Origin: Trichomonas vaginalis G3
Lineage: Eukaryota; Parabasalia; Trichomonadida; Trichomonadidae
NCBI RefSeq assembly: GCF_026262505.1
Contig: NC_067203.1
Coordinates: 15,946,392-16,010,391, forward strand
Length of the DNA stretch: 64,000 bases
Direction of reading: 5' to 3'
Numbering within the stretch: position 1 is the stretch's first letter; each line of letters opens with the position of its first letter. Below the pieces are notes generated by a model. It searched no databases and was not told where the DNA came from. It saw only the letters and a list, made by a program, of their open reading frames with translations. Shown here in pieces: positions 48,726 through 58,850 of the stretch. Position numbers and translations under genes: made by a program.

Positions 48726-48857
48726 TTACGAGTACATATGCTGAACATTTGCAGGCATTGGTTCATCTTCATATTCTCTGTACTTTTCTGCCACGTCAAA
48801 TAAATAAATGACACAATGGAAAAAACCTAAAACAAGTAGTCCTATTTCAAACCACAT
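48726..48857 (-). CDS. Maverick single-pass membrane micro-protein, 43 aa
   Basis: The short frame from ATG at 48857 encodes a hydrophobic segment (WFEIGLLVLGFFHCVIYLF) and an acidic tail (EKYREYEDEPMPANVQHMYS). It overlaps the end of the methyltransferase gene by 16 bases and otherwise fills the gap before 48702. The clear membrane-plus-tail layout supports a real gene. Confidence 0.5.
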   Translation of the reverse strand: MWFEIGLLVLGFFHCVIYLFDVAEKYREYEDEPMPANVQHMYS

Positions 48858-49660
48858 TTACTTACTAATAAAATTTCTTTATTGTGACACTTTCTCCAGT
48901 TTATAGGACCTCTCTCATATTCTATCTTGTCATATATAAACTCATAGTCATGTATGTCCTCTAGCCATCTCATAACGGTTTCCAAACCACTTTTATCGGA
49001 TGTAAAGTAAAAGCATGGATGGTTATGTAAAACGTCTAAAGTTTCTAAAGAGTCTCTCAAAGTCCAGTCTACTTGGTATTGAAAATCCCATGTGTTATAG
49101 AACGGTGGGTCCACTATAAAGAAAACATTTTCCTTGTCTTTATATTTTTCATACAACTCTGTCCAATGACATCTCACAAACTCTATACCCTCAATATATT
49201 TTTCTATGTCCTCTTTGAAAACATTTGTATAGTTAAGATATAAAACTTTTGACATAAGTGTTTCAATGTCATGAACTCTTATAGCACCACTATATAATAG
49301 TCTAGCAGATATACTATCCCAGTCTATATATTCTGCTTTTTTCAAAACCTCTCTCACAATATTTTTGTTATCTAATGGTATACGTTCCATCTTACCTATC
49401 TGAATCTTTTCTTTTAACTCTTTCAATATTTTGTTAGTGTCTGGAATATGTTTGAGACGGTCCATATAGTTGTCGAAGTCATTGCATATAATCTTTGAGT
49501 CTGGGAATATTGTATGGCACAAATGGGATATATAGAAACTTCCACCGAACAAATCTACAAATGTTAGACCATTCGGTAGTTTCTTAAGTTCTCTCAATAT
49601 AATATCTTTACATTTACTCTTATTTCCAAAGAACGGTAACGGAGGTTTTGTAAAATTCAT
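48842..49660 (-). CDS. Maverick Dam-like adenine-N6 DNA methyltransferase, 272 aa
   Basis: The motif order is that of the D12/Dam class: LPFFGNKSK near the N-terminus, FVDLFGGSFYISHL as the SAM-binding motif, and VDPPFY with Asp184-Pro-Pro-Phe-Tyr as the catalytic DPPY motif. The length matches Dam. It would put 6mA on DNA; N6-adenine methylation is reported to be the main DNA mark in T. vaginalis, and its methyltransferases are of this element-borne kind. The target sequence cannot be told from sequence alone. Confidence 0.9.
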   Translation of the reverse strand: MNFTKPPLPFFGNKSKCKDIILRELKKLPNGLTFVDLFGGSFYISHLCHTIFPDSKIICNDFDNYMDRLKHIPDTNKILKELKEKIQIGKMERIPLDNKNIVREVLKKAEYIDWDSISARLLYSGAIRVHDIETLMSKVLYLNYTNVFKEDIEKYIEGIEFVRCHWTELYEKYKDKENVFFIVDPPFYNTWDFQYQVDWTLRDSLETLDVLHNHPCFYFTSDKSGLETVMRWLEDIHDYEFIYDKIEYERGPINWRKCHNKEILLVSKCGLK

Positions 49661-49815
49661 TTATATATAATAATAAAAATGTTTTTTCCCTGAAAAGTGA
49701 CAGAAAAGTGACAAAACATGAAAACATATATAATTTGTGAAAAGCGACACATTATATAATGTTTTCGACCCAGAAGAAGGCTTCTTCCCAGAAGCAATGG
49801 AGGAAGAAGAAGAGT

Positions 49816-49927
49816 CCTCCGAATAAAAACTTCATTTATACTAAACATCAACATCAGGGCTAGAAGGCACGAAGTGCCTGGAAGCCCCACTACCTTTTTT
49901 TTTTTTTTTTTTTTTTTTTTCTTTTTT
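49816..49927 (-). repeat. right terminal inverted repeat
   Basis: Read on the minus strand this is an A-tract, then GGTAGTGGGGCTTCCAGG, the GGCACTTCGTGCC hairpin, CTTCTAGCCC and GATGTTTAGTATAAATGAAG. It matches the left end but holds a single hairpin unit. A 34-codon frame at 49759-49863 reading into it is too weak to call a gene. Confidence 0.9.
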
Positions 49928-49933
49928 CTTTGA
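49928..49933. repeat. target-site duplication, right copy (CTTTGA)
   Basis: Same hexamer as 24447-24452, immediately outside the right terminal repeat. Confidence 0.88.
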
Positions 49934-50315
49934 GCCTCCTTTACTGGAAATATCATATAACCAAAAATATGTATATTTCAAGAATCGTGATGAGGAAATA
50001 ACTATAAATTGCAGAATAATTGATCCAAACAATTCCGCATATTTGATTTTGTCATACTCAATAGATGAAGTTATGTATCCCCAACAAAATATATCTTTAA
50101 ATAGTCGGAAAACTTTTATTCACTACTCTTTTGTAATTCAATTGGATCAAAATATGGATGAAGGTACACATTTCATTAAGTTATGGGTCACTGGTAACTC
50201 AAAAAGGTCACATGAATATGTCATAGAGTTCAAATTTAATAAAAGAACCAGTACAGAAGCAATATATCATAATGGATATGATCATAGAATCTTATTAGCA
50301 GGCAAAAATATATAG
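49934..50315 (+). pseudogene. host repeat-domain protein, 3' part, split by the Maverick
   Basis: Taking the duplicated CTTTGA once, the host frame goes from YNFE directly to PPLLEISYN without a shift. The following residues repeat the domain pattern of the left part (KNRDEEITINCRIIDPN, YSIDEVMYP, MDEGTHFIKLWVT). The frame ends at TAG 50313-50315 after GKNI. There is no membrane anchor, so the product was probably secreted or held by other means. Confidence 0.85.
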
Positions 50316-50860
50316 AGATTAAGATAAACTCTAGTCTTTGATGTAATTCTTGTTTTCTAAATAAAAATTGTTAATAATTAAACTTTTATCAGAATTTTAT
50401 GGCAAACGCAATGGTTGAAGAAGCCTACTTCACAATAAATTTAAAGGCATACACAATTTTAGATTTAAAGAATATAAGCCGAAATATCTTCAGAAGATAA
50501 TTAAGTTATGAATCAAATTAGGATTTGGTTCATCAAAAGTGTATTTGTCATTAATATATTACATATTTACAAGATATTTTGATAGTTCAAAACGATGTTT
50601 GCTATTTTGGGAAAAAAATAGACAATGTTTTATTGTCGTATGGAAAAGTGACAATGCTATTTTTGTCGTATGGAAAAATGACAAAATTTTCATTGTCGTC
50701 TGGAAAATATTGCTGAAAGCAGGACATTCTATATGGATTCTCATTAAGTCTTTAATCTGGTAAACAAATTTCAGATAAAACAGCTTTTCTTTCAAATTTT
50801 TGTGGATTTATTGAAAATTTTGGTTGTTTGGTCACTTTTAATCAAAAATTATTTTGAAGA
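50316..50860. other. intergenic spacer with ~30-bp tandem repeats
   Basis: Bases about 50597-50708 hold four related units of about 30 bp containing TTTGTCGTATGGAAAA and GACAAT. Read on the plus strand they give decapeptides such as FIVVWKSDN and FVVWKNDK, but no ATG-initiated gene is convincing. TTGGTCACTTTTAATC at about 50827 is initiator-like, 30 bases before the next ATG. Confidence 0.55.
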
Positions 50861-51991
50861 ATGAGCACTCTTCTCTCTATCTTAAGAGCTGGAAATATGG
50901 ATTTCAAATTATATAAGAATAATAACTCAATGATATCAATTATTCCCGATTCATTAAATTTTTCAGGAAAAGATATGAAATTTTTAAATTATTCAAATCA
51001 TGCGAAGAATATATTTGGAGGTGTCACAAAGATTTCGAAAATCTTAAATCACACACAGAAGAATGATTCCATAACGAGGTACAATGCTTTAACTCTAAAA
51101 ACGTTTTATAGTTATTATCAAGATAGAGTGCAAAATTCAGGTGAAACTTATGATAATACCTATCAGAGAATGTTTGTAAATAATACGCAATTTGATAATA
51201 ATAATGAATTTAATTTTAATTTTACAAATTCGTCTGAATTTGACTCACTGAATCTAGCTTTAACATTATTGAACAATGTTGTTACATTTGGATCACTTAG
51301 TTTGATTGATGCATTACAAAATTCCACGAAATATACTAATTTATCAAATACATTATCAATTACAATGAAAAATATCGAAACTTTCAAACAACTTGCTCTA
51401 ATGTTAAATGAATCAATTCACACAAAGACAGTCAATCAAACAGATTCAAATGAAAGTTATAAACTAAATAATGATAAAGAGAAAAGTGAATTTAATTCTA
51501 AAAAGGAAAATGTCAGTTTTAATAATAGAAAACAAAATACTCAATCTGAAACTAAAAAAGAAAACAACAAATTCAATGATGAAAAAGAAACAAAATCTAA
51601 AAAGACAGGAACTAAAAATCAGAATGACGAAAGAGTAAATGATTGGTTTAATATAGTGAAAGATTATGCAAGCAAGGCAGTTGATAAATCGAAGGAATTT
51701 GCAAAGAACAATTTCCCTGATGCTTATGAAACAACTAAAGATTATGCAAACAAAGCAGTTGATAGATCGAAAGAGTTTGCAAAGAATAACTTCCCTGATA
51801 TTTATGAAACAACTAAAGATTATGCAAGCAAAGTTAAAAATGAAATTGAGAAACAACTAAATGATGCGCATAAGTTCGCCGAAGAAAAACTTCTGTATCA
51901 TTCAGACAAAACAATGCAAGCATCAAAAGAATTTGAAAAAGCCAATAACAAAAGTAATTCTGAAAAAGCAAAAGATCAAACAAGAAAATGA
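50861..51991 (+). CDS. Asn-rich protein with LEA-like C-terminal repeats, 376 aa
   Basis: ATG at 50861. Residues 1-210 are Asn/Ser-rich and helical, without a signal peptide. A hydrophilic Lys/Glu/Asn linker follows. From about residue 265 come three near-identical 34-residue repeats (DYASKAVDKSKEFAKNNFPD then AYETTK, and so on) with the amphipathic 11-mer character of LEA/apolipoprotein-like helices. Such repeats tend to bind membranes or lipid or to stabilise proteins; the function here is unknown. The close identity of the repeats suggests recent expansion. Confidence 0.7.
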   Translation: MSTLLSILRAGNMDFKLYKNNNSMISIIPDSLNFSGKDMKFLNYSNHAKNIFGGVTKISKILNHTQKNDSITRYNALTLKTFYSYYQDRVQNSGETYDNTYQRMFVNNTQFDNNNEFNFNFTNSSEFDSLNLALTLLNNVVTFGSLSLIDALQNSTKYTNLSNTLSITMKNIETFKQLALMLNESIHTKTVNQTDSNESYKLNNDKEKSEFNSKKENVSFNNRKQNTQSETKKENNKFNDEKETKSKKTGTKNQNDERVNDWFNIVKDYASKAVDKSKEFAKNNFPDAYETTKDYANKAVDRSKEFAKNNFPDIYETTKDYASKVKNEIEKQLNDAHKFAEEKLLYHSDKTMQASKEFEKANNKSNSEKAKDQTRK

Positions 51992-52743
51992 TTCTAAACC
52001 ATAAACAAGATTGCAGGTGAATGAAAAGTTTTATTGGCATGCACATCATAAAGACACTGAATATTCTCAAAAGGTTTGCATTAATATGCAGTGGCTAACC
52101 ATCAAATTATCTTCTTCTCAATGAATTATTATAGCTTAATATTTTACAGAAATATGGAATAAATTGATCAATCTATTTTATTTAACATGTATTCTATCAC
52201 TATATGTTGAACCCCAGTTCATACGATAAAACATTAAGTTTGGATCTGTTATGAATTAATAATTAAAACTTTTTATTATTCTCACTATTTTTCAGAGATG
52301 TTGACTTCTTGTCAGGAAATAAGTCCCTTATTTATCATATCTTTCGCCATATGAAATTTCAATCCCAAAGTAAACTATTCTCACCTTATTAAGTATTTAT
52401 CAAGAATTAATCACATGACATATATGTTTATAAGGTAATAACATGTTTGACTTATAACTCTTCATCAAATTAAATAGGTAAATTAGATCAAAGTTATAAT
52501 CTATATAAACTTCTGTTCTTGCAATATCCATAATACTTCCATTGGTAAATTATGATTGGGGATATACTTAAAGTTGCTTTTGGCACAAGAAAATAAATTG
52601 ATGGGGAATTTGTTTGGGCAAATTCTCTCGAAAATGAAATATTTTAGTACACTTATTTTAAATGTATCAGCCATAAAGCTTTTTTCATTTTCATTTCTGA
52701 AGAATTTTACAAACAAAAAAACGGTTTGGTTGGCCTTTCGATT
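51992..52743. other. intergenic spacer
   Basis: AT-rich with no supported gene. TTTCATTTTCATTTCTGAAG (52683-52702), 40 bases before the eS12 ATG, contains two initiator-like TCATTTY cores. Confidence 0.5.
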
Positions 52744-53118
52744 ATGGCTGAATCAACAAACCAAGTTATTGAAGCTGGTCTCCACCAAATCAACCTTTCT
52801 GGCACAGTTGCTAAGGGCATCAAGTGCACAATCAAGGCTATCCTTAAGGGCAAGGCTCAACTCGTCCTTCTTGCTTCTGATACGGAGAACAAGGACTACA
52901 AGAACCTCGTTGCTGGCCTTTGCAAGAAGCACAACGTCAAGCTTCAGGAAGTTGAGAAAAAGGAACTCCTCGGTAGAGCTCTTGGCCTTACACATCTTAA
53001 GGCTGACGGATCAGTCCGCCGCCAGATGAACTGCGGTGCTTGCGCTATCATCGGCTACGGCAAGGTCGAGACAGAAGAACTTAACGCTTTCCGCGCTGCT
53101 TTTGATCCAGCTCAGTAA
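52744..53118 (+). CDS. RPS12: 40S ribosomal protein eS12, 124 aa
   Basis: The L7Ae/L30e fold of eS12 is recognisable: NQVIEAGLHQINLSGTVAKG, then IKAILKGKAQLVLLASDTEN, KKHNVKLQEVEKKELLGRAL, and the C-terminal NCGACAIIGYGKVE typical of eS12. The length matches the family. The start is the ATG at 52744; the upstream frame is open only over a few codons. Codons are strikingly rich in C/G at third positions (ATC, AAG, CTC, GTC) compared with neighbouring genes, as expected for a highly expressed gene in an AT-rich genome. Confidence 0.95.
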   Translation: MAESTNQVIEAGLHQINLSGTVAKGIKCTIKAILKGKAQLVLLASDTENKDYKNLVAGLCKKHNVKLQEVEKKELLGRALGLTHLKADGSVRRQMNCGACAIIGYGKVETEELNAFRAAFDPAQ

Positions 53119-53633
53119 ACTTTTTTTTATTTAAACATACTCATTAAATTTGATATTACACTTAACAACATAATCAAATACAACTACATTCTACTACTAT
53201 TGAATAATAATTCTTGATAAAATCGATATTGAATAATAATAGTTTAGATATTAGAGTTTATATCATTCTCAGTGATTTAAATGATCTATGCATCAAGATA
53301 ATAGTCAAAATTTTGCATAATTTTTATATAGAAAGAAATATTGTGACATTTTTTGAGATTTGAAAGTAAATTCTATATGTGGGAACTATTAAACTTAGCA
53401 TAAAGTCCATGTGACTTATTTTCAATACTATTTGGTTATTCATTCCGATTGATATCTTAAAATAATCAAATTTCCCGCAAAGATGCCCATGATTTATATG
53501 AGAAAATCGTTCTTTTCTAAGAGGTGGTCGTTAGAATTATATAAAGGTATTACACTAGCATTTTTTGGAAGTTTGCTAATTTTTTTGAATAAAGGTGTTT
53601 CCCCCCCTCAAGAAAAAAAATCGTTATTTTTCG
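53119..53633. other. intergenic spacer
   Basis: AT-rich with no supported gene; a C-run (GTTTCCCCCCCTCAAG) lies 40 bases before the next ATG. Confidence 0.5.
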
Positions 53634-54728
53634 ATGCCTCCAAAAAAGGCGAAGAAACAGAAACCATTTGAAAAACTTCAAGATTTTGTCGAAGCATACA
53701 AAAAGAATTGCGAGCTCTTCGGTGTTGAGCCTCTAGATCCAGTCATGGATATCTACAACGATGCAATTATTAAAAAAGCAAAGAAGCAGCCAATCATGTT
53801 GCAATTTGCCGACGAAGAAGTTAACCCTGATCGCATTAGACCATTAATTGAAACATATCAAACAACAGACGTCAAAATTAAAATCTTATCATTCCTTAAT
53901 ACAAAATCAGGCGATGGAGGCCTTCATGCTCTTGCCCATGCATTGAAACAACCATTAGAACTTGTTGGTTTAGCATACCATGCCAATAATGTTGGTCCAA
54001 GTGGTTGTAGAGCGATTGCAAGAGGATTTGTTGAATCTAAATTCCTAACAATACTTGAGCTTGACTTTAATGCTGGAATTGGCGATGAAGGTGTTGCTGG
54101 TCTTTGCCATTATGGCCATTGTCCTTCATTGAACAGATTATCCCTTAGTTTTTGCAATATTGGCGATAAAGGCGCTGAAACTCTTGCCAAATGGCTTGCT
54201 AAACCAGAATGCCAGATCAAAGAACTAATTCTTAAAGGAAATCAAATTGGTCCGCTTGGAGCAACAGCTATTGGTGCAAATCTACCAGATAATAATTCAT
54301 TAAATAGACTTGACCTTTCAGATAACGTATTCGGATATAATGCAGAATGTTTGAACGCTTTACATGATGGAATTAAAGGATGCGCTCCACTTAATGCCGT
54401 TTTACTACTTAATAACTTCGAATGTCCTGAAGGACTTGCAGAGAAGTTCTTAACTTTAGTCACTGAAAAGCCTTTAGGTGAATTCCAATTAACAGTCAAA
54501 ATGGATGCGAATACATTCCAAAATACGAGAGCCATTTCACTTACAAATGCAAAGAAGATCGCCAAAGAGGCCAAAAGGAAGAAGAAACCAGAAGGAGAAA
54601 CTGCAAGAACAGATGGCGCTTCTGCAGCTCCTGCTTCAACAAGCGCTGCACCAACAGGTAGAGCTTCTGAAGCTGCTGAACAAGCTCCAGCTGCTCCAGC
54701 ACAACCTCCTGCAGAACAAGGAGAATGA
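53634..54728 (+). CDS. ribonuclease-inhibitor-type LRR protein, 364 aa
   Basis: The ATG at 53634 follows TTATTTTTCG. The basic start is MPPKKAKKQKPFEKLQDF. Residues about 95-270 are leucine-rich repeats of the 28-residue RI/RanGAP kind (LVGLAYHANNVGPSGCRAIA, LTILELDFNAGIGDEGVAGL, RLSLSFCNIGDKGAETLAKW, ELILKGNQIGPLGATAIG). The C-terminal 70 residues are Lys-rich and then Ala/Pro/Glu-rich and disordered. It is a cytosolic protein-interaction scaffold; relatives include RanGAP, NOD-type and axonemal LRR proteins. The partner is unknown. Confidence 0.85.
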   Translation: MPPKKAKKQKPFEKLQDFVEAYKKNCELFGVEPLDPVMDIYNDAIIKKAKKQPIMLQFADEEVNPDRIRPLIETYQTTDVKIKILSFLNTKSGDGGLHALAHALKQPLELVGLAYHANNVGPSGCRAIARGFVESKFLTILELDFNAGIGDEGVAGLCHYGHCPSLNRLSLSFCNIGDKGAETLAKWLAKPECQIKELILKGNQIGPLGATAIGANLPDNNSLNRLDLSDNVFGYNAECLNALHDGIKGCAPLNAVLLLNNFECPEGLAEKFLTLVTEKPLGEFQLTVKMDANTFQNTRAISLTNAKKIAKEAKRKKKPEGETARTDGASAAPASTSAAPTGRASEAAEQAPAAPAQPPAEQGE

Positions 54729-55267
54729 AATTTATTTATATAAAACATCTTTTTTTTAATAAAATTATTCTTTGGTATATAAATAGTACTTCATTACGTA
54801 ATAATTTACTAGATCAGTCGTTCGAAATAATTGAATAATTTAATTTGTAATTTAATCATATTAGATGATGGAAAATGGTGCAATAAATATTAATAACAAT
54901 GCATGATCTAGTGTCTTTAATAGGAAACATTCCGTTACATTCAAAATGAGAAATTCATAATCTGATTCCCTTTCATGGAATTTTTTACCTTATTTATAAA
55001 TCTCAAATGATCTTATAAAATTGTTTAGAATTGTTTTTAGCACATTTTATAAAAAGTGTTCCCATTCCCAATTAAGTCAAATTGATTTTGTAGTGATACC
55101 AATTCGGAAGATAATACAAGATTTGCACAAACCAAAATTGAAACTAACTTCCAAATCTGCATCACTGGAATTAGTAAATATTTAGTTGAACTAAAAAAAT
55201 TGATTTTTTAGAAGAAAAAAAAATCAAGGATTTAGAAATGGTTTTTGATATTCAAGTGCTGTTAATC
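54729..55267. other. convergent intergenic spacer
   Basis: Lies between the LRR gene and the surface-protein gene, which end facing each other. AT-rich, nothing further seen. Confidence 0.5.
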
Positions 55268-57918
55268 TTAAATCATATTCATAAACTGAGCTTGATCTTC
55301 TGTCGATTTTTCTTCTAATGCTTGGCGTTTCTTGATGATAAAGATCGCTGCAATGCAAACCGCTGCGATAATGAGAACGCCAATAATGATTCCTGCAATA
55401 GCACCAGAACTTAATTTTCCTGATTTGGACTTCTGATCATCTCCTTCGTCGTTATTATCATTATCATCGTCGTGTTTATTATCTTTGTCAGTCATTTGAG
55501 GTGTGACAATTTTCTCTTGAGAAGGTGTTTGTTCTGGAGTTCTTATTGGTGTTGGTGATGGTAAGATAGGTGTTAAAACATATTTAGAAAATTTAGAATA
55601 ATTTCCAGAAAATGGTTTCACTTTCTCAGGTTCATCAAAAATAATCTTTGACAATTGGAAATAATCATCAGATGGATCAAAAATAAGAAGATTGACGCTC
55701 TTTAAAGCAATAGTTTGATTGGGGGTAAATATTAATTTTTCAATTTTTCCATCATTTGTGGCTGCGTGAACAGTGTAGTTGCGACCGAAACTTAAAGATG
55801 TGATATTTGTTGAGAATGAATAGAATGAATATATTCCTCGTGATTGTATGTTTCTTGATGGAATGATTTTATATCCCATTGGCTCTTCAGAAAGTTCATC
55901 AACTGAATAATAATACGGTGTGCGCCAATTTACTGTTATTTGCCTATTTTCATATTTTGGGGTCCTGAGTTTGATTTGATTGAATAGGAGCTATCTTTTT
56001 GTTCAATTACTAAATCACCTTCACTATAAAAATGGAATTTCTCATCTACTGGATAATGATTTGCATAAACTCGAGTTTCATTTTCATTAACAGTAATTGT
56101 CTTAATTTCAGCATCATCAATATAATACGTTGGAACATCAAATATTGATTTGAGACCTTTTATTTTATGTCTACCTTTTACAGCTCCTTCTGGTAACTCT
56201 GTTAAGTTCTTAAATGAATAAACTCCTACATCTTCTCTACCTAATTCAAAATAATTTCCTTTTTGATGGATATAATCATGAAATTTGCATATTTCCGAAT
56301 TAACTGAAGATAAAACAATGATTATATTGGTTCTTTCATCAAGTTTGGAACGGAACATTATATCAAAATCATTATAGATTATGTCAACTGATGTTTTATC
56401 AGAGTAAAAATTTGTTTTGTATACAATATCCAGTTCTGAAGCTCCATTTCTTGGTCTAATTTTATTTACAACTATATCCCCTTTTGTGGATGAATATACG
56501 GGAATGAGAGGAGAGCCATCTTCTAACATAAACTCGTGGGCATTCTTGAAAATTATAAATGAATAATGTGTGTTCTGAGAGGAAAGAACAATAGTTCTTA
56601 ATTCATTTTCTTTGAATGGAAGCTTTGTATTTACCCTATAAACACCAGAGTATTTAACATAAACTTCTATGTCATCTATTTGTTTTTCTTCTAATACTGA
56701 ATCTTTGGTAAAATTATAAATTCCTCTATTGAAATTTGTCATATCTTCATTTAACATAGATTGGAAATTATATCCTCCAAATGTAAAAGTTCCATAAGAA
56801 CGAAATTGGTAGCAAACATAAAAAACATATCTAAGTTCATATCCACTTTCATAGACATAATTTATACCTTGTCCGAAAACAGGAGTTGTCATATCAACTT
56901 TTGCAGTGTAGTTAAAGTATTCTGTGAATGTCATCGGATACCATGATGCGAATATTACTCTTTCAGAGCTGTTTGATGTTTCTCCAACATAAACTTTCTC
57001 ATTTTCTGGATTTAACACAAAATCTACATGTTTTAGTGTTCCGCTCGGATTGAAATAAGATATTACCTGGATTTTAAGACTTTTTGTCCCAGATTTTGAT
57101 TTAATTGTGATACTACCAGTATGCCCGATAGATTGTATTACAGGAAAATTCTTCCAGTTATCATTATCTTGATAAAGTATATCTTTACACTCATGGGCAA
57201 TGATATAATGAGCGCTGTTGATAGATTGCTCAGAAATAGTTAAAGTTATTGGATTTTCATCTACTAAATACTCATACTTTCCTAATATTGCTCTTAACCC
57301 TGTTCCAAATGTATAACTTTCATTTAATCGAGTTACATTATCAGGATCAATTATGAATCCCTGAGCTTCAATGTTTTTATTAACTTTTTCTGCTTTAAAA
57401 TAGATTCTGTTAAAATGTGCCGTTATCATTAAGAATTTTCGATTATGACAATCAATATTACCAGTTGCTTGAAGAGGATCATCAAATTCGCCTGACTGAT
57501 ATAAACCATAAGTAATATTTTCAATTTTATAATTGAATTCTGTTGTACTAAGAAATAGAACAATTTGCAATTTACCGAAAGGTATATCTAAATAGTTTAT
57601 GCCATCTCCACCATTAAAAACAATTAGATATTGATGGCCCCATGCATTTTCGCTTTTGAATATACAAAATTTTAATTTAATCGGATAATTTTGTGCTTTG
57701 ATTTTATGTTGAAAACTACTGCTTAATTGAACATACGATTTTGAAAGATAAATAAAATCTTCATTGTTAAGAAATACTGAATGAATATATGTATTGGTTG
57801 GAAAATTATATGGTTTCAAACTGAGATCTGTTTCTTCAGTAATCATTAGCTCTTGATATCCTAGTGGGACACTGATTGCTTGAACTGATATAGAAGAGAA
57901 AGTCAAGATGAAAAGCAT
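55268..57918 (-). pseudogene. type I membrane surface protein with one frameshift
   Basis: ATG at 57918 gives a clean signal peptide (MLFILTFSSISVQA). A large Tyr/Asn/Ser-rich ectodomain of more than 650 residues with beta-rich repeats follows. The second frame (to 55268) adds more ectodomain, a Pro/Thr stalk (PILPSPTPIRTPEQTPSQ), an Asp/Asn-rich acidic run, a transmembrane helix (GAIAGIIIGVLIIAAVCIAA) and a short tail (KKRQALEEKSTEDQ) ending NMI. The two frames meet near 55960 at a CCCC/AAAA run, where a one-base difference would account for the shift. Either a recent pseudogene or a sequencing error; the layout matches trichomonad surface proteins. Confidence 0.75.
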
Positions 57919-58619
57919 CCTTTTAAGAAATGTTTTAAAAAATTGAATCAAATTTGATCCAGAAATTTTTTTGTTATTTGATTAACTTATGTCATATAGA
58001 TAATTTTTATTTTTTTAAATTTCGCCGTTGGCCACTTTTTCATTTGCGTTTATTGAGAACCACTCAAAAATTGTGAACGAGCGTTTAGGTTAAACCATTA
58101 CAAATTGTATTTAAATGTTCATAATGCATCCATGGTCCAGATTTGATCGTTTTTGTCATAAAAAGTGTCAAAAATCAATAGAATCAATATGAAATAAGAT
58201 TTTTATTGTGATGAATGCCTTCTGATTTGTTGCGATATATTTCAATTAATAAGTATATCATCTGAGCTTATCAACGATCAAAATATGAAATATTAAAAAT
58301 TTCGGATTGTATTGTTCGAATAGTTGACAGCTTTGTGATGATTCAAGGATATGGAAATGATATTAATATAAAAATAAAAATAAAAAAAATATATGAAATG
58401 TTCATCTATATTTTGTTACTGGACATAGTATATCAATTGATGTTAGAGTAAATGATTATAGAATCGAATACAGATTTAAAAATGATTTAAATATTTCAAA
58501 TAATTGCATTATTTTATTTTAAATAGTATGAACGAATAGTATTAATTAATGGTTTGATTATACAGATATGAAATGTGTGTTAAAGGAGGTCCGATTTTTA
58601 AAAAACGAATAAATTGAAA
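57919..58619. other. intergenic spacer
   Basis: AT-rich with no supported gene. GTTGGCCACTTTTTCATTTG at 58028 contains the initiator-like TCATTTG, but no frame follows. Confidence 0.5.
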
Positions 58620-58850
58620 TCAATCAGCAGTAGCTACATGAATAACTTGATTTCCTCTAATAAAAATACTTTGGTATCTGCCAACTTCATTACCATTTGA
58701 CATTTCAACTGCATCGCGAAGAACTAGATTGAATAACGCATCTATAGTGCAAAGTGTACCTACTAATTGGGAACCTGTTGAAAGGACTACATGAGTTGGC
58801 TTTTGGAGTGTTGCCTGAAGAAATCCAGTCATTGCATCATCAGCAGACAT
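58620..58850 (-). CDS. LSM6: Sm-like protein, probably LSm6, 76 aa
   Basis: This is a single Sm fold. Sm1 is THVVLSTGSQLVGTLCTIDA followed by LFNLVLRDAVE, and Sm2 is SIFIRGNQVIHVATAD. The FIRGN motif and the short length with no C-terminal extension fit LSm6 best; SmF is the main alternative. LSm6 belongs to the LSm1-7 (mRNA decay) and LSm2-8 (U6 snRNA) rings. Upstream bases are TTGTTAGACTCATG, with the ATG almost at the putative initiator. Confidence 0.85.
   Translation of the reverse strand: MSADDAMTGFLQATLQKPTHVVLSTGSQLVGTLCTIDALFNLVLRDAVEMSNGNEVGRYQSIFIRGNQVIHVATAD

Larger units (their letters stand above)
24453..49927. mobile_element. Maverick/Polinton, ~25.5 kb, broken copy with intact ends
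   Basis: Both ends carry an inverted repeat that begins with a long A/T tract followed by GGTAGTGGGGCTTCCAGG; a 6-bp duplication of CTTTGA flanks the element. Inside are candidate capsid proteins, an SF3 helicase, a packaging ATPase, a family B polymerase, a retroviral-type integrase and an adenine methyltransferase, together with a phage-fibre-like gene. No adenain-like protease was recognised. Several parts are broken (roughly ten breaks in all), while many frames remain long and open. The ends, the target duplication and the in-phase host flanks suggest a recent insertion. It should be read as a fossil copy. Confidence 0.93.
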
